NCBI GenBank assembly: GCA_947481985.1
Contig: CANKIK010000049.1
Coordinates: 1-31,200, forward strand
DNA: 31,200 nucleotides
Source: QWOP01 sp003669605
GTDB taxonomy: Bacteria; Planctomycetota; Planctomycetia; Pirellulales; UBA1268
Reading direction: 5' to 3'
Below, piece after piece: positions 1 through 8,362 of this stretch (the stretch's first letter is position 1; each line of letters opens with the position of its first letter). A program made the translations under genes and the position numbers. The notes under the pieces were generated by a model. The model was given only the letters and a program-made list of their open reading frames with translations. It was not told the DNA's origin and did not search any database.

Positions 1-442
1 CAAATACGATGACCGCCACGGTTGGCAACGGATCCACGAGATGTACCGGCAGTGGCCCTTCTTCCAGGCGACGATCGACAACGCCACGCTGGCACTGGCA
101 AAGGCCGAGATGGCGATCGCGCAGCGCTACGCCGAACTCGCCGTCGACACCGACGCCCGCCGGCGAATCTGGCAGCGAATCGCCGCCGAGCGTGACCGAG
201 CCCGTCAGGGGATTCTCGACATCGTCGGCGGAGGGGAACTCCTGGCGACCACCCCCTGGTTTCAGCGGTCGATCGAGATGCGCAATCCGTTTGTCGACCC
301 GCTCAATCTGATCCAGATCGAATTCATGCGCCGCCGCCGGACTGCGGCAAAGTCAGCCGACACTCCTCCCCTTGACGAGGAACGGGCCCTACTGAGGTTG
401 TGCGTCCAGGGGATCGCCGCCGGGATGCGGACCACCGGCTGA
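1..442 (+). CDS. ppc: Phosphoenolpyruvate carboxylase, C-terminal part (5' end outside window)
   Basis: This is the last ~146 residues of PEP carboxylase, the cytoplasmic enzyme that carboxylates phosphoenolpyruvate to oxaloacetate and refills the TCA cycle. The reading frame is open from base 2 and stops with TGA at 440-442. The C-terminal signatures are clear. The segment RNPFVDPLNLIQIEF matches the family's RNPYVDPLN block, and the protein ends in GIAAGMRTTG, the almost invariant PEPC tail (GIAAGMRNTG in most members). That tail contributes to the active and allosteric regions in characterised enzymes. The start and the N-terminal catalytic histidine region are upstream of the window, so completeness cannot be judged. 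The next gene on the same strand begins 94 bases later and has no obvious functional link. Confidence 0.93.
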   Translation, partial: KYDDRHGWQRIHEMYRQWPFFQATIDNATLALAKAEMAIAQRYAELAVDTDARRRIWQRIAAERDRARQGILDIVGGGELLATTPWFQRSIEMRNPFVDPLNLIQIEFMRRRRTAAKSADTPPLDEERALLRLCVQGIAAGMRTTG

Positions 443-536
443 TGAATCGAGCCACTTGGTATGCTGACGTGCAGATCCGTTCCGGTCGGTGGTGAACCCC
501 GCCCGGAAGCGCCGGTCAGCCTTCCAGGATTGTCTC

Positions 537-863
537 ATGTCGCAGGTCAAACACTTCGGCGTTTTTCTCTTCAAACCGACGATCTCTGCAGCACACATCG
601 ATCACTGTTTCGCTGAGATGCGCGGGATGGTCGGAAAGATTCCGGGGCTCCTCGAAATGTCCCACGGCCCCTACCAGAGCCCGGAGTCGATGCACGACGG
701 ATTTACCCACGGCTTCATCATGACGTTTGAAAGCGCCGCGGCCCGGGATGCCTACCTACCCCATCCGGAACACGAGCGGGTGCGCCAGATCGTCGTCCCG
801 AGTCTGGAGCGGGTCGTCGTCTTCGACTTCGCTGTCCTGCCGGAATTCCGCAAAACCGTCTGA
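537..863 (+). CDS. Dabb (stress-responsive alpha/beta-barrel) domain protein
   Basis: A 108-residue protein consisting of a single Dabb domain, a dimeric ferredoxin-like alpha/beta barrel found in stress-responsive proteins and some small cyclases. Family features are the N-terminal strand VKHFGVFLFKP, a helix with ...AEMRGMVGKIPGL, the central segment MSHGPYQSPES, the strand HGFIMTFES, and the typical DAYLPHPEHERV motif, which corresponds to the family's Y..HP.H......P. The start chosen is ATG 537, because MSQVKHF begins the domain and AGGA lies 7-10 bases upstream. An in-frame GTG at 489 would add 16 basic residues that do not fit the family. The biochemical role is not predictable. Several characterised Dabb proteins have no known substrate. 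It converges on the DUF3999 gene 52 bases downstream. Confidence 0.85.
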   Translation: MSQVKHFGVFLFKPTISAAHIDHCFAEMRGMVGKIPGLLEMSHGPYQSPESMHDGFTHGFIMTFESAAARDAYLPHPEHERVRQIVVPSLERVVVFDFAVLPEFRKTV

Positions 864-915
864 GGCCATCGGCAGGCGCTTGCGGCGAAAGGCGACCGAT
901 CGGGGAGGCAGTCGC

Positions 916-2382
916 TCACCTGCCTGCATCGCTGTCGACTCCGTCTATCCGCTTGGCGGCACGGAAGAGCGAGAGCCCAAGGACGAGGGCAAGAAGTACG
1001 ATCATGCCGCCAATCAGGAAGCGATTGCCGAGCAGCCGCGCGAGCCAGGGGCGTTCGACCGGCACGACGGCGATTTCCTCCACAGCCTCAAAGCCCCCTT
1101 CGAGCGGCACCTTTCCCGCCGCCAGAGCGACGTCAAGGGCCGCGGTGTCGTACTGCGGCACAGGAAAAGGGCGGTCGTCTGCGGTGACGCCGCCGTAGGC
1201 CAGCCGGTAGTCGATTCCTGGCCGGGCGAGAAACACCAGTTCGTAGGCCGGGCCGACGGCCGTCACGGCGGTCACGTCGAGCGGGGGACTATCAGCGTTG
1301 TCGATCACGATCTCGTAGTCAGTGTGCCTCGATTCCGGGATTGGGATGAGGAGTTGCTCGTCGCTGATCCCGCGGAGATCGAAGCGCTGGACGCGGGAAC
1401 TGCCGAGGACCGACCGAGACAACGAGCGATCCCGTTCCTGGCCGCTTCCATCGGGCACAATTCCTTCAATCCGGGCCAGTCGTTTGAAATTGCGGTCGGC
1501 CACGGACAGTCGCAGGGCGGTGATCGGCTCGCGATGACTCGTGACACGGATCCTCGTCCGCTTCTCTTTCACCTCTTCGTCGACGCGGAAGTCAGCCAGC
1601 GGCACATCGATGCCGTCGGCCAGTTGGATCTCAGCGATGTCGTCGGTGTGCCAAGCATGAATCGAATCGATGCGAAACGGCTGCCGAACAACGGCAATCT
1701 CCTCCTTGCGGCCAGTCTCAACGCCCCCTTCGAGGGTCCGGATGAGCTCAGACAGCGCTGACTGCTGTTCGATCGTTGTTTCATCGACGGTGATCCGCCA
1801 GGTGCCGCCGGGGGGCTGACGCTGACCATGGGGAAAAGCGACGTCGATCTGGCGGGTATCCATCCACTGCGAGTAGTCGAACAGGAGGGTGTCGTCGCCG
1901 ACCGGCTGCCACGTGCCAGTCACGTCGAGCCTGTGCACCTGCACTCGCTGTTCGAAGTTCTTCAAGGGAGTGTCGATGCGAAAGCCGTCTACGGCAGCGG
2001 GGTATCGTTCGGAATCGATTGTGAACTCGATCTCCAGACCGCCCCCCGGCAGGGGCTTTACCCGGGGAGCGCCGACGGGAAACGACTTCCGCACCGAACG
2101 GGTCTTGACGACCGACGCCCGGCGGAGGATCCGCGAGACCTCGCGACCACTTGTGTCGACGACCCGGACATCAGCAAAACCGTCAGCAGTGACAGCAGCG
2201 ACAGCTGCATCGAGACGGACTGCCACGAGCTCCTCGGTGGCCCGAGGACCCACAGAAATCGAGCGACGATACTGGAGGTGCTCGGTATCAGCAGCTCGAA
2301 CCGGCTGCAGACCGACACTCGAACAGACTCCGGCGACAAGGATCGCGGCACAAAGAAGTCCGCGGAAAGGGAAATGTTTCAT
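916..2382 (-). CDS. DUF3999 family membrane-anchored protein
   Basis: A 488-residue protein with an N-terminal signal peptide (MKHFPFRGLLCAAILVAG..., cleavage probably after PVRA near residue 30). A long beta-rich exported region follows, then one C-terminal membrane helix (about residues 455-475, FLIGGMIVLLALVLGLSLF) and a short cytoplasmic tail. This layout and the paired DUF2339 gene match the DUF3999 family, whose function is unknown. Its ATG shares bases with the stop of the DUF2339 gene (ATGA, 2379-2382), so the two are almost certainly translationally coupled and co-transcribed, with DUF2339 first. The C-terminal arginine/aspartate-rich tail RAAKRIDGVDSDAGR is short. No catalytic motif is visible. 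The identification rests on architecture and neighbour. Confidence 0.8.
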   Translation of the reverse strand: MKHFPFRGLLCAAILVAGVCSSVGLQPVRAADTEHLQYRRSISVGPRATEELVAVRLDAAVAAVTADGFADVRVVDTSGREVSRILRRASVVKTRSVRKSFPVGAPRVKPLPGGGLEIEFTIDSERYPAAVDGFRIDTPLKNFEQRVQVHRLDVTGTWQPVGDDTLLFDYSQWMDTRQIDVAFPHGQRQPPGGTWRITVDETTIEQQSALSELIRTLEGGVETGRKEEIAVVRQPFRIDSIHAWHTDDIAEIQLADGIDVPLADFRVDEEVKEKRTRIRVTSHREPITALRLSVADRNFKRLARIEGIVPDGSGQERDRSLSRSVLGSSRVQRFDLRGISDEQLLIPIPESRHTDYEIVIDNADSPPLDVTAVTAVGPAYELVFLARPGIDYRLAYGGVTADDRPFPVPQYDTAALDVALAAGKVPLEGGFEAVEEIAVVPVERPWLARLLGNRFLIGGMIVLLALVLGLSLFRAAKRIDGVDSDAGR

Positions 2383-5039
2383 GCGTTGTCTTCCTTCCCG
2401 GAGGAGTTGTCGCTGCCGCGGTCGTGGGGCCCTTGGCTGCCGGGTGCCCCCCCATCCGCCGCGGCGGATGGCCGCGGCCCGCTCTGAATTGTCTCGCGGA
2501 AGCGGAGGTAGAGGAAGGAACCCACCAGAAGGAGAACCCCGAGGATCACAAAAGCGACGATTCTCCAGATGGGATCGAGGTTATCGAGATCGATCGTGAA
2601 GACCTTGATCGCGACGACGGCAAAGAGGATCAGGCCGCAGTAGCGGAGGGCCGGGAGCCGGCGACTGATACCGGCAACGATAAAGGCCAGGGCAAAGAGG
2701 GCCCAGGTGATGGAGACGCCGCCGGGGCGAAAGCCCGGCTTGTAGTCATAGAGAAAGGAATTGACTTCAAGCGTGCTCCAGGTGAGGAGCGTGGCGACGG
2801 AGGCCACTGCGCACAGTTGCCGGACGATCTCCAGCGGCTTGTGAGTGGTCGCCAGGGCCGTCACGGCGATGAGGAATCCGGCGACGGCACCAAAGTCGAC
2901 CAGTCGCATCAGCGCGAGATGTTCCGACCAAGGTCCAGCGTACACGTAATTGCCTTGGAGCCCCCACTGAGGAAGATCCCAGAAACACAGTTTGATGATC
3001 ACGGCAGCAACGGCGGCCAAGAAGAGAGGAATACTCAACGTTTCTCCCCATGTCCGGATACGGCTGAAGATGAACAGACAGGCTCCGATCCAGAGGATCG
3101 TGAGCATCGGCAGCCGCAGCGGCGCGTGGAGATAGCCCATCGTGCGAGAGACTTCGAGGTGGAGATAGAGGCCGATCATCGCCACCATGGCGATGATCGC
3201 GGCCTCGACAAACTGCGATGCTTGACCAACCGACCCGATGTCGTTGCCGGGCTCAATCGGCAGTTCACGATTGGGCGATCCGGACGCTTCGGCAACTGCG
3301 GCCCGACGGAGGAACCACGACGCGGCCCCCAGGCAAGCGATTGGAATTCCAAAGGAGGCGATCCGGCCGAGGAGTTCCCTGGTGAAGTCGGCCAGTGGCA
3401 CGGATTCAAGGTGAGGAGCAAATCGGAACGTGGTCCTGAGGTCGAGGAAGAAAAACCGGCACAGCACCAGCCCGAGGATCGCACTGGCGGCGAGGCGGAG
3501 GAACCGGCTCCCAAGCCGCTCGGCCATCCAGAGCATGACGACGGCCTGGATCGCCCAACTCGCGGTCACCCACTCCTTGGAGAGGATGAGGGGCATCGTG
3601 ATGGCGACGAAGAACGACGCCAGCCCGAGAAAGGAGACGATCAGCTCGCGGTCGACGATCCGGGCTTGAAGCACGATCCACACGTGTGCCGCGTAGAAGG
3701 CGGCCAGCCCCAGGGCGAGAAGGGCGACCGGCTGGCTCCCATACGTGGCTTGGAACGCTTGATCGATCATCCTCCGACCGACGACGAAGAACACCGTAGC
3801 GTTGAGCAACAGCGCGATCAGGTCAATGAGATCGGCCTTCAGTCCCCGGACGATCTTAAAAAGGAACGTCGCGGTCGAGAAAAGAATGAAGTAGCCGATG
3901 AGGAAGGGAAACAATTCCCAAAACAGGGCCGGAGTGTCAGTTCGAGGCATGGCCGGGACGACCAGTCCCCAGGTGCCCACGAATGCCAGCATGTTGACCA
4001 GCGGCCAGTTTTTTCGAAAGCAGAGCCCCAGGACACCGAGCCCGAGGATCAGGAGGTAGCCAAACAGCGGGGTCAGGCTGGTCGGAGCCGTGCTCAGCAT
4101 GAACGGCGTCGCGTATCCGCCGATGATCCCAAGAATCGCCACGAGTATCGAGTCGAAGACGACTGCGATCCCTCCGGAAAGAACCGTGACGGCTGCCATG
4201 AGTGCGAAGGCGGGGGTGGCATCGATGAGATGAAACAGTTGGTGCGCCGCGAAGATGGCGAAGTAGAGGGCGGCGAGCCCCCCTCCCATCAACCCCTGCC
4301 CGAGGGTCTGGTAGCGGCCACCGAGGAGTCGGGTGCCGCCGACGAGCATCGCCAGTGCCGTGATCACGGTCAGGCCGACGCGGGCTTCCTCGGGGAATAA
4401 GCCTTGGTCGATGGAGTACTTGAGGAAGAAGCCGATGCCAGAGACGAGAGTAATAATGCCGATCCGCAGCAGCCACTGGCTGGCGACGGCGAACTCGGGG
4501 GAGACTCCCTCAGGAACGTGTTCCTCGCCAACGATGATCCAATTCCAAATCTTTTGGAGTGTCGCAAACGCCGCCGCCTCAAACCGCCCCGGCTCTCGGG
4601 AAACGGGCTGGCGTGGCGGCAGAGGAATCTTTGCCGCCTCCTCGACGGCGTCGCGCTTTGGAATGCCATCCGGAACCGCCAACGAACCTGCCCGTCCGAC
4701 CGTGTCCAACGGAGCGGGGGCCGCGGAGAGAATCGTCGCCGGCGTATCGGACACAGCGGCTCGCTCCATCTCCACAGCCTCGGCAGGCTGCGGAGATCGC
4801 ACCGAGTCGGCAGCGGCCATCTGCCGTCGCTCGGCAATGGAATCGAGGCGCTCATCGGCCCGATTGGCGAGGGTCTCGAGGGAGCAAAGCCGGGAGTTGA
4901 TGCTGGCCAATCCCCGCTCTTGCTCAGCCCGGAGGCGTTTCACGGCCAAGAAGGTTTTGATCGGCACAACGCACACGACCCACAGCACCAGCAACCCGAA
5001 AAAAGCTGGGACCAGGAATTCGACAATAAGCGGTGCCAT
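2379..5039 (-). CDS. DUF2339 domain polytopic membrane protein
   Basis: An 886-residue integral membrane protein. It opens with one helix (LIVEFLVPAFFGLLVLWVVCVV), followed by a coiled-coil-like stretch (about 35-75, KRLRAEQERGLASINSRLCSLE), a proline/alanine-rich linker to about residue 150, and then more than twenty hydrophobic segments to the C-terminus. The motif EARVGLTVITALAMLVGGTRL and the repeated GGGLAALYFAIFAAHQLF-type helices are typical of DUF2339. Members are inner-membrane proteins of unknown function. ATG 5039 is chosen over GTG 5042 because GGGAGG lies 5 bases before the ATG. The gene is followed by a DUF3999 gene with a 4-base overlap, a pairing seen in many Gram-negative genomes. 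It is divergent from the aminotransferase gene across about 210 bases. Confidence 0.85.
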   Translation of the reverse strand: MAPLIVEFLVPAFFGLLVLWVVCVVPIKTFLAVKRLRAEQERGLASINSRLCSLETLANRADERLDSIAERRQMAAADSVRSPQPAEAVEMERAAVSDTPATILSAAPAPLDTVGRAGSLAVPDGIPKRDAVEEAAKIPLPPRQPVSREPGRFEAAAFATLQKIWNWIIVGEEHVPEGVSPEFAVASQWLLRIGIITLVSGIGFFLKYSIDQGLFPEEARVGLTVITALAMLVGGTRLLGGRYQTLGQGLMGGGLAALYFAIFAAHQLFHLIDATPAFALMAAVTVLSGGIAVVFDSILVAILGIIGGYATPFMLSTAPTSLTPLFGYLLILGLGVLGLCFRKNWPLVNMLAFVGTWGLVVPAMPRTDTPALFWELFPFLIGYFILFSTATFLFKIVRGLKADLIDLIALLLNATVFFVVGRRMIDQAFQATYGSQPVALLALGLAAFYAAHVWIVLQARIVDRELIVSFLGLASFFVAITMPLILSKEWVTASWAIQAVVMLWMAERLGSRFLRLAASAILGLVLCRFFFLDLRTTFRFAPHLESVPLADFTRELLGRIASFGIPIACLGAASWFLRRAAVAEASGSPNRELPIEPGNDIGSVGQASQFVEAAIIAMVAMIGLYLHLEVSRTMGYLHAPLRLPMLTILWIGACLFIFSRIRTWGETLSIPLFLAAVAAVIIKLCFWDLPQWGLQGNYVYAGPWSEHLALMRLVDFGAVAGFLIAVTALATTHKPLEIVRQLCAVASVATLLTWSTLEVNSFLYDYKPGFRPGGVSITWALFALAFIVAGISRRLPALRYCGLILFAVVAIKVFTIDLDNLDPIWRIVAFVILGVLLLVGSFLYLRFRETIQSGPRPSAAADGGAPGSQGPHDRGSDNSSGKEDNA

Positions 5040-5249
5040 CACAACCTCCCTTAGCCTGAGGGTAAAAGACCCTTCTCATCACCTCAGGCGACAACGCCGT
5101 CGGGGTGTCACGAACAGCTTTTCACGCAGGTGTTCCCATTTTGTCGGGGGAGTCTGCCGCGCCACCAAAAAACCCCCTGCATGGTAATCTCAAAAGGTCC
5201 TCCGGTTCCTTTTTGCCTGCCCAGCCTCCGAAGCCCCGGACTCCGACCC

Positions 5250-6485
5250 ATGAGTCTCCCCTTGCTGCGTGCCTCCGAACACCTCCACGAGGTCAAATAC
5301 GAGATCCGGGGGGCGCTGGCCCGCCGCGCCGAGCAGTTGGAGCGGGAGGGGCACGAAATCGTCAAACTCAACATCGGCAACCCCGGTGCTTTCGGTTTCC
5401 GCATGCCGGGATCGATGCGCGTTGCCGTCGTCGAAAATCTCCATCAGGCCGACCCCTACTCGCACCAGAAGGGGATTTTTCCCGCCCGCGAGGCGGTGGT
5501 CATGCAGCAGCAGAACCGCGGCGTGATGGACGTCAGCGCTGAGGATGTGTTTATCGGCAATGGCGTTTCCGAGTTGATCATGATCAGCATGCGGGCGCTG
5601 CTCAACCCCGGAGACGAGGTGTTGGTGCCGAGCCCCGACTATCCGCTGTGGACAGCCTCGGTGGTCATCCACGGCGCCAAGGCAGTTCATTACCCCTGTC
5701 GTCCGGAAAACGGCTTCGTCCCCGACCCTGCCGAGGTAGCGCGGTTGGTCACTGACCGGACGCGGGCCATCGTCGTCATCAACCCCAACAACCCGACCGG
5801 AGCAGTCTACTCGCGCCAGGTGCTCGAGGGACTCGCGGCGATCGCCGAAAAGCACCATCTCGTGTTCTGCGCCGACGAGATCTACGACGAGATGCTCTAC
5901 GGGGACGCGGAGTTTATTCCCACCGCTCCGCTTGCCAAACACACTCTCTGCCTCACTTTTGCTGGGCTCTCGAAGATCTACCGGGCCTGCGGCCTCCGCG
6001 TCGGCTGGCTGGTGTTCTCCGGCGAACGCGAACACGCCCGCGATTACATCCAAGCAGTGGAGTTGCTCGCGTCGCTGCGGCTGTGCTCCAACGTCCCGGG
6101 GCAATACGCCGTGCAGACGGCACTGGGGGGCCACCAGTCGATCTTCGATCTCACTCGTCCGGGAGGCCGACTCCATGCCACCCGCGGTGCGCTCTTGGAA
6201 GCGGTCAAGAACAGCCGCTTCCTCTCACTCGTCGCGCCGCGGGGAGCGATGTACGGCTTCGTCCGCATCCTCACCGAACGGCTCGGCGGCGCGGCGGCCG
6301 GCTTCTCCGACCAAGCCTTCGCGCTCGATCTCCTGGAACGCAAGCACGTTCTCGTCGCCCCAGGATCGAGTTTCAACGTCCCCTACCGCGATCACTTCCG
6401 GGTCACGCTCCTCCCCGACGCCGAACTGATGGCCGACGTCTTCGGAAGGATCGAGAGCCTTCTCGAAGAATACGCCGAGACCTGA
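5250..6485 (+). CDS. alaA: Class I/II pyridoxal-phosphate aminotransferase, AlaA-like
   Basis: A 411-residue cytoplasmic fold-type I aminotransferase. It probably makes alanine from pyruvate and glutamate, as E. coli AlaA (YfbQ) does. The PLP-site motifs are all present: NPNNPTG at 178-184, CADEIYDE at 207-214 with the cofactor-nitrogen Asp209 and Tyr212, the Schiff-base lysine in GLSKIYRACGLRVGW (Lys242), and an arginine in that block. The N-terminal VKYEIRGALARRAEQLEREG and LNIGNPGAFGF, and the substrate-side PSPDYPLW, are much closer to AlaA than to AspC or AlaC. ATG 5250 is used because it aligns with AlaA starts. Upstream in-frame ATGs would add 40 residues of low-complexity, Pro-rich sequence. 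No strong ribosome binding site is visible before it. The gene stands alone, converging on rtcB. Confidence 0.88.
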   Translation: MSLPLLRASEHLHEVKYEIRGALARRAEQLEREGHEIVKLNIGNPGAFGFRMPGSMRVAVVENLHQADPYSHQKGIFPAREAVVMQQQNRGVMDVSAEDVFIGNGVSELIMISMRALLNPGDEVLVPSPDYPLWTASVVIHGAKAVHYPCRPENGFVPDPAEVARLVTDRTRAIVVINPNNPTGAVYSRQVLEGLAAIAEKHHLVFCADEIYDEMLYGDAEFIPTAPLAKHTLCLTFAGLSKIYRACGLRVGWLVFSGEREHARDYIQAVELLASLRLCSNVPGQYAVQTALGGHQSIFDLTRPGGRLHATRGALLEAVKNSRFLSLVAPRGAMYGFVRILTERLGGAAAGFSDQAFALDLLERKHVLVAPGSSFNVPYRDHFRVTLLPDAELMADVFGRIESLLEEYAET

Positions 6486-6535
6486 TTTGTGTGCCCCTTC
6501 GGGCGCCGTCGCTGTTTTCACCCAAGGGTCGCAGA

Positions 6536-8026
6536 TCAGTCATCGGCTTTGTCTCCGTCCTTGATCACGAACCGGGCCCGGAGCCTTGCGACTTCGCTGG
6601 CCAGCCCAGCGAGTTTTACGCTCCGCAGCACTTCGTCGAAGTCCTTGTAGGCCGCCGGGGCCTCGTCGAGCGGGTATCGGTGGCAATTACTGAGGATGTC
6701 GTGTTCGGCAAATGCTCTGTCGATCGTCGCTTGGTCGAGAGCGCGGATCGCTGCTCTCCGTCCCATCGCCCGACCAAGCCCGTGGTTGACGCTGTAGCAG
6801 GAGAGTTTCGCCCCGGGCTCAGCCACCATGACGCACGATCCGGCCTGCGGATTGCCGGGCAGAAGGATCGGATGCCCGGTTTCTGCATAGCGGGTGCCGG
6901 CGAGGGCGGGGTGACCGGCGGGGAAGGCCCGCGTCGCTCCCTTGCGATGCACCCAGGCCGAATGTCCGTCGACAGTTTCACGACGGGCGATATTGTGGCT
7001 GATGAGATACACCAACTGGCCCTCGACGCCGGGGAACACATCTCGAAAGGCCTCCAGGACGAGGGCGTTGATGAGCAGGTGGTTGAGGGTGGCGAAGTTG
7101 GCTCCCAGTGCCATGTCATCGAGGTAGGCATTGGCTTCGGGCGACCCCAGCGGGGCGTAGACGAGTTCTTTGTCGCCGCCCGGTAGGGGAATGTCGCCCT
7201 CGGCAAAGCGCCGCTGGAGGTCGTGAAACTGCCCCATCGCCAGCGCGTGCCCCATACCACGCGACCCGCAGTGGGAGAGAAAAGCGACCTTTCCGTCGCA
7301 GAGCCCGAAGACCTTCGCACTCCGTCGGGCGCGGTCGTTGTCGGCCACGTCGACCACCTCGCACTCCCCAAAGTGATTGCCGCCGCCGTAGGATCCCAGT
7401 TGGGAGATTTTGGCGTCGAAGTTGTGGATGCTGCCGCGATCGAGGTGGAGTTTGAGGCGAGCGCCGAGTGTCCCACTCGTACCGTCATGGCCGTCATGGC
7501 CGTCATGGCAGGCATCCTCGCAGCGTGACGCCCACTCAGGCCGGATGCCGAGCTCGTTGCACACTTCCTTTGATGCCCCCTCCACCAGCAACCGTTGGCC
7601 GGTGCCAGACGACACCATTCGCCCCTTCTTCACATCCCGTTGGCCCTTCCCCATTCCCGTCGGGATCCGCTCGCAGAGCGCTTTGATCAGCGCCCGCCGA
7701 ACACTCTTTTCGAGGATCGCCTCCGCCGGGAGATCGAACTGAAGCAGGCTCATCGAGCACTTGATGTCGACCCCCACGGGACCTGGATAGATATGCGTCG
7801 GCGAGACGAGCACGGAGCCCACAGGCGCGCCATAGCCACAGTGGCCGTCGGGATTGAGGATCAAGTCGGTGACCCCAGGCGCACGCCGTGAGTTGATCGC
7901 CTGCCGCAGGCAGACTGCGTCGAACGACGCGCAAATCGCCGGAGTGCCGATGACGGTGATCGGCCTCGTCGGATCGCCGGTGGGGAGGATCCCGGTGGCC
8001 TCGCCAGTGGGAATGATCTGATGCAA
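6536..8026 (-). CDS. rtcB: RtcB-family RNA ligase / splicing ligase, divergent
   Basis: A 496-residue protein of the RtcB family, GTP- and Mn2+-dependent ligases joining RNA 3'-phosphate or 2',3'-cyclic phosphate ends to 5'-OH ends in tRNA splicing or RNA repair. Metal and guanylylation residues are conserved: Asp87 and Cys90 in GVDIKC, Asn217/His218 in GGGNHF, His252 in SHCGSRGMG, His344 in SHNIARRE, HRKGATRAFP, and the nucleotidyl-acceptor His415 in NHGLGR. Several surrounding residues differ from standard RtcB: DIKCSM for DIGCGM, HGLGRAMGR for HGAGR, and PGNPQAGS for PGSMGTAS. This points to a distinct subfamily. An HDGHDGHDG run (174-182) is an insertion made by a 9-bp repeat. TTG 8026 is preferred as start because GGAGGG sits 7 bases upstream. 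An in-frame ATG at 8110 would add 28 Arg-rich residues. Confidence 0.88.
   Translation of the reverse strand: MHQIIPTGEATGILPTGDPTRPITVIGTPAICASFDAVCLRQAINSRRAPGVTDLILNPDGHCGYGAPVGSVLVSPTHIYPGPVGVDIKCSMSLLQFDLPAEAILEKSVRRALIKALCERIPTGMGKGQRDVKKGRMVSSGTGQRLLVEGASKEVCNELGIRPEWASRCEDACHDGHDGHDGTSGTLGARLKLHLDRGSIHNFDAKISQLGSYGGGNHFGECEVVDVADNDRARRSAKVFGLCDGKVAFLSHCGSRGMGHALAMGQFHDLQRRFAEGDIPLPGGDKELVYAPLGSPEANAYLDDMALGANFATLNHLLINALVLEAFRDVFPGVEGQLVYLISHNIARRETVDGHSAWVHRKGATRAFPAGHPALAGTRYAETGHPILLPGNPQAGSCVMVAEPGAKLSCYSVNHGLGRAMGRRAAIRALDQATIDRAFAEHDILSNCHRYPLDEAPAAYKDFDEVLRSVKLAGLASEVARLRARFVIKDGDKADD
7482..7508. repeat. Three perfect copies of a 9-bp repeat inside rtcB
   Basis: The unit ccgtcatgg occurs three times head to tail with no mismatch. 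On the coding (minus) strand it encodes His-Asp-Gly in tandem after ACHDG. It is in frame, so copy-number change would not break the gene. Confidence 0.9.
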
Positions 8027-8125
8027 CGAAAAACCCTCCGTTGATCTGCGGCTGGCGCGACGTCCTCGAGGCAAGCCTGTCGCCTTTGGGGCCACACGCT
8101 GCGTGGGCAACTGGCCGCCACTTCG

Positions 8126-8144
8126 TCCGGCGCTGCCCGCCGGA
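8126..8144. other. GC-rich hairpin between the small membrane protein gene and rtcB
   Basis: A perfect 7-bp inverted repeat (tccggcg ... cgccgga) with a 5-base loop lies 10 bases past the stop of the 63-residue membrane protein gene as read on the minus strand. No T-run follows, so it is not a standard intrinsic terminator. It could stabilise the 3' end of the rhamnose-cluster transcript or lie in the rtcB leader. The remaining ~100 bases before rtcB contain nothing else I recognise apart from the rtcB ribosome binding site at 8034-8039. Confidence 0.4.
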
Positions 8145-8153
8145 GCCTACTCG

Positions 8154-8345
8154 TCAGTCAACCTTCATCCACGAGGGGGCCGCCGCGAACCAGGCGATTG
8201 TGGAGATGAACATCATCACCTTGACGGCGTCGAGCGGCATCACGCCGAGTACGAATGCCAGCGGAGGGAGGATCGTCCCGGCAAGGGCCGAGAGTCCAAC
8301 GATCTTGGCCGGGGTGTGGAACCGGGATCTGGCAGGCGTCTGCAT
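8154..8345 (-). CDS. Small two-helix membrane protein downstream of the NCS1-type permease
   Basis: A 63-residue protein with no recognised family. A basic N-terminus (MQTPARSRFHTPAKIV) is followed by two hydrophobic segments, about residues 16-35 (GLSALAGTILPPLAFVLGVM) and 38-57 (DAVKVMMFISTIAWFAAAPS), and a short tail MKVD. ATG 8345 is chosen because GGGAG lies 8-12 bases upstream and the hydrophobic core starts just after it. Longer upstream starts would run back into the permease gene. The stop of the permease gene is only 17 bases upstream, so they are almost surely co-transcribed. By position it could be an accessory subunit or assembly factor of the transporter, but that is inference. 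Confidence 0.7.
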   Translation of the reverse strand: MQTPARSRFHTPAKIVGLSALAGTILPPLAFVLGVMPLDAVKVMMFISTIAWFAAAPSWMKVD

Positions 8346-8362
8346 GCGGAATGCTCCCAGGA

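Noticed and set aside
864..915. Terminator between the convergent Dabb and DUF3999 genes
   Set aside because: The 52 bases contain only short palindromes such as ccgatcgg and no T-run. No stem long enough was found.
727..1761. Open frame of 344 codons on the plus strand
   Set aside because: It overlaps the end of the Dabb gene and lies antisense to DUF3999. Composition is low-complexity and no family is recognisable.
2424..4400. Long open frame of 658 codons on the plus strand
   Set aside because: It is antisense to the DUF2339 gene. The translation is Asp/Glu/Arg/Gly-rich without any domain, as expected for the complement of a high-GC membrane protein gene, and it lacks a good ribosome binding site.
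5192..5213. Hairpin aaaagg/cctttt before the aminotransferase gene as a possible riboswitch or attenuator
   Set aside because: Stem is six pairs, mostly A-T, without supporting conserved elements or a leader peptide.
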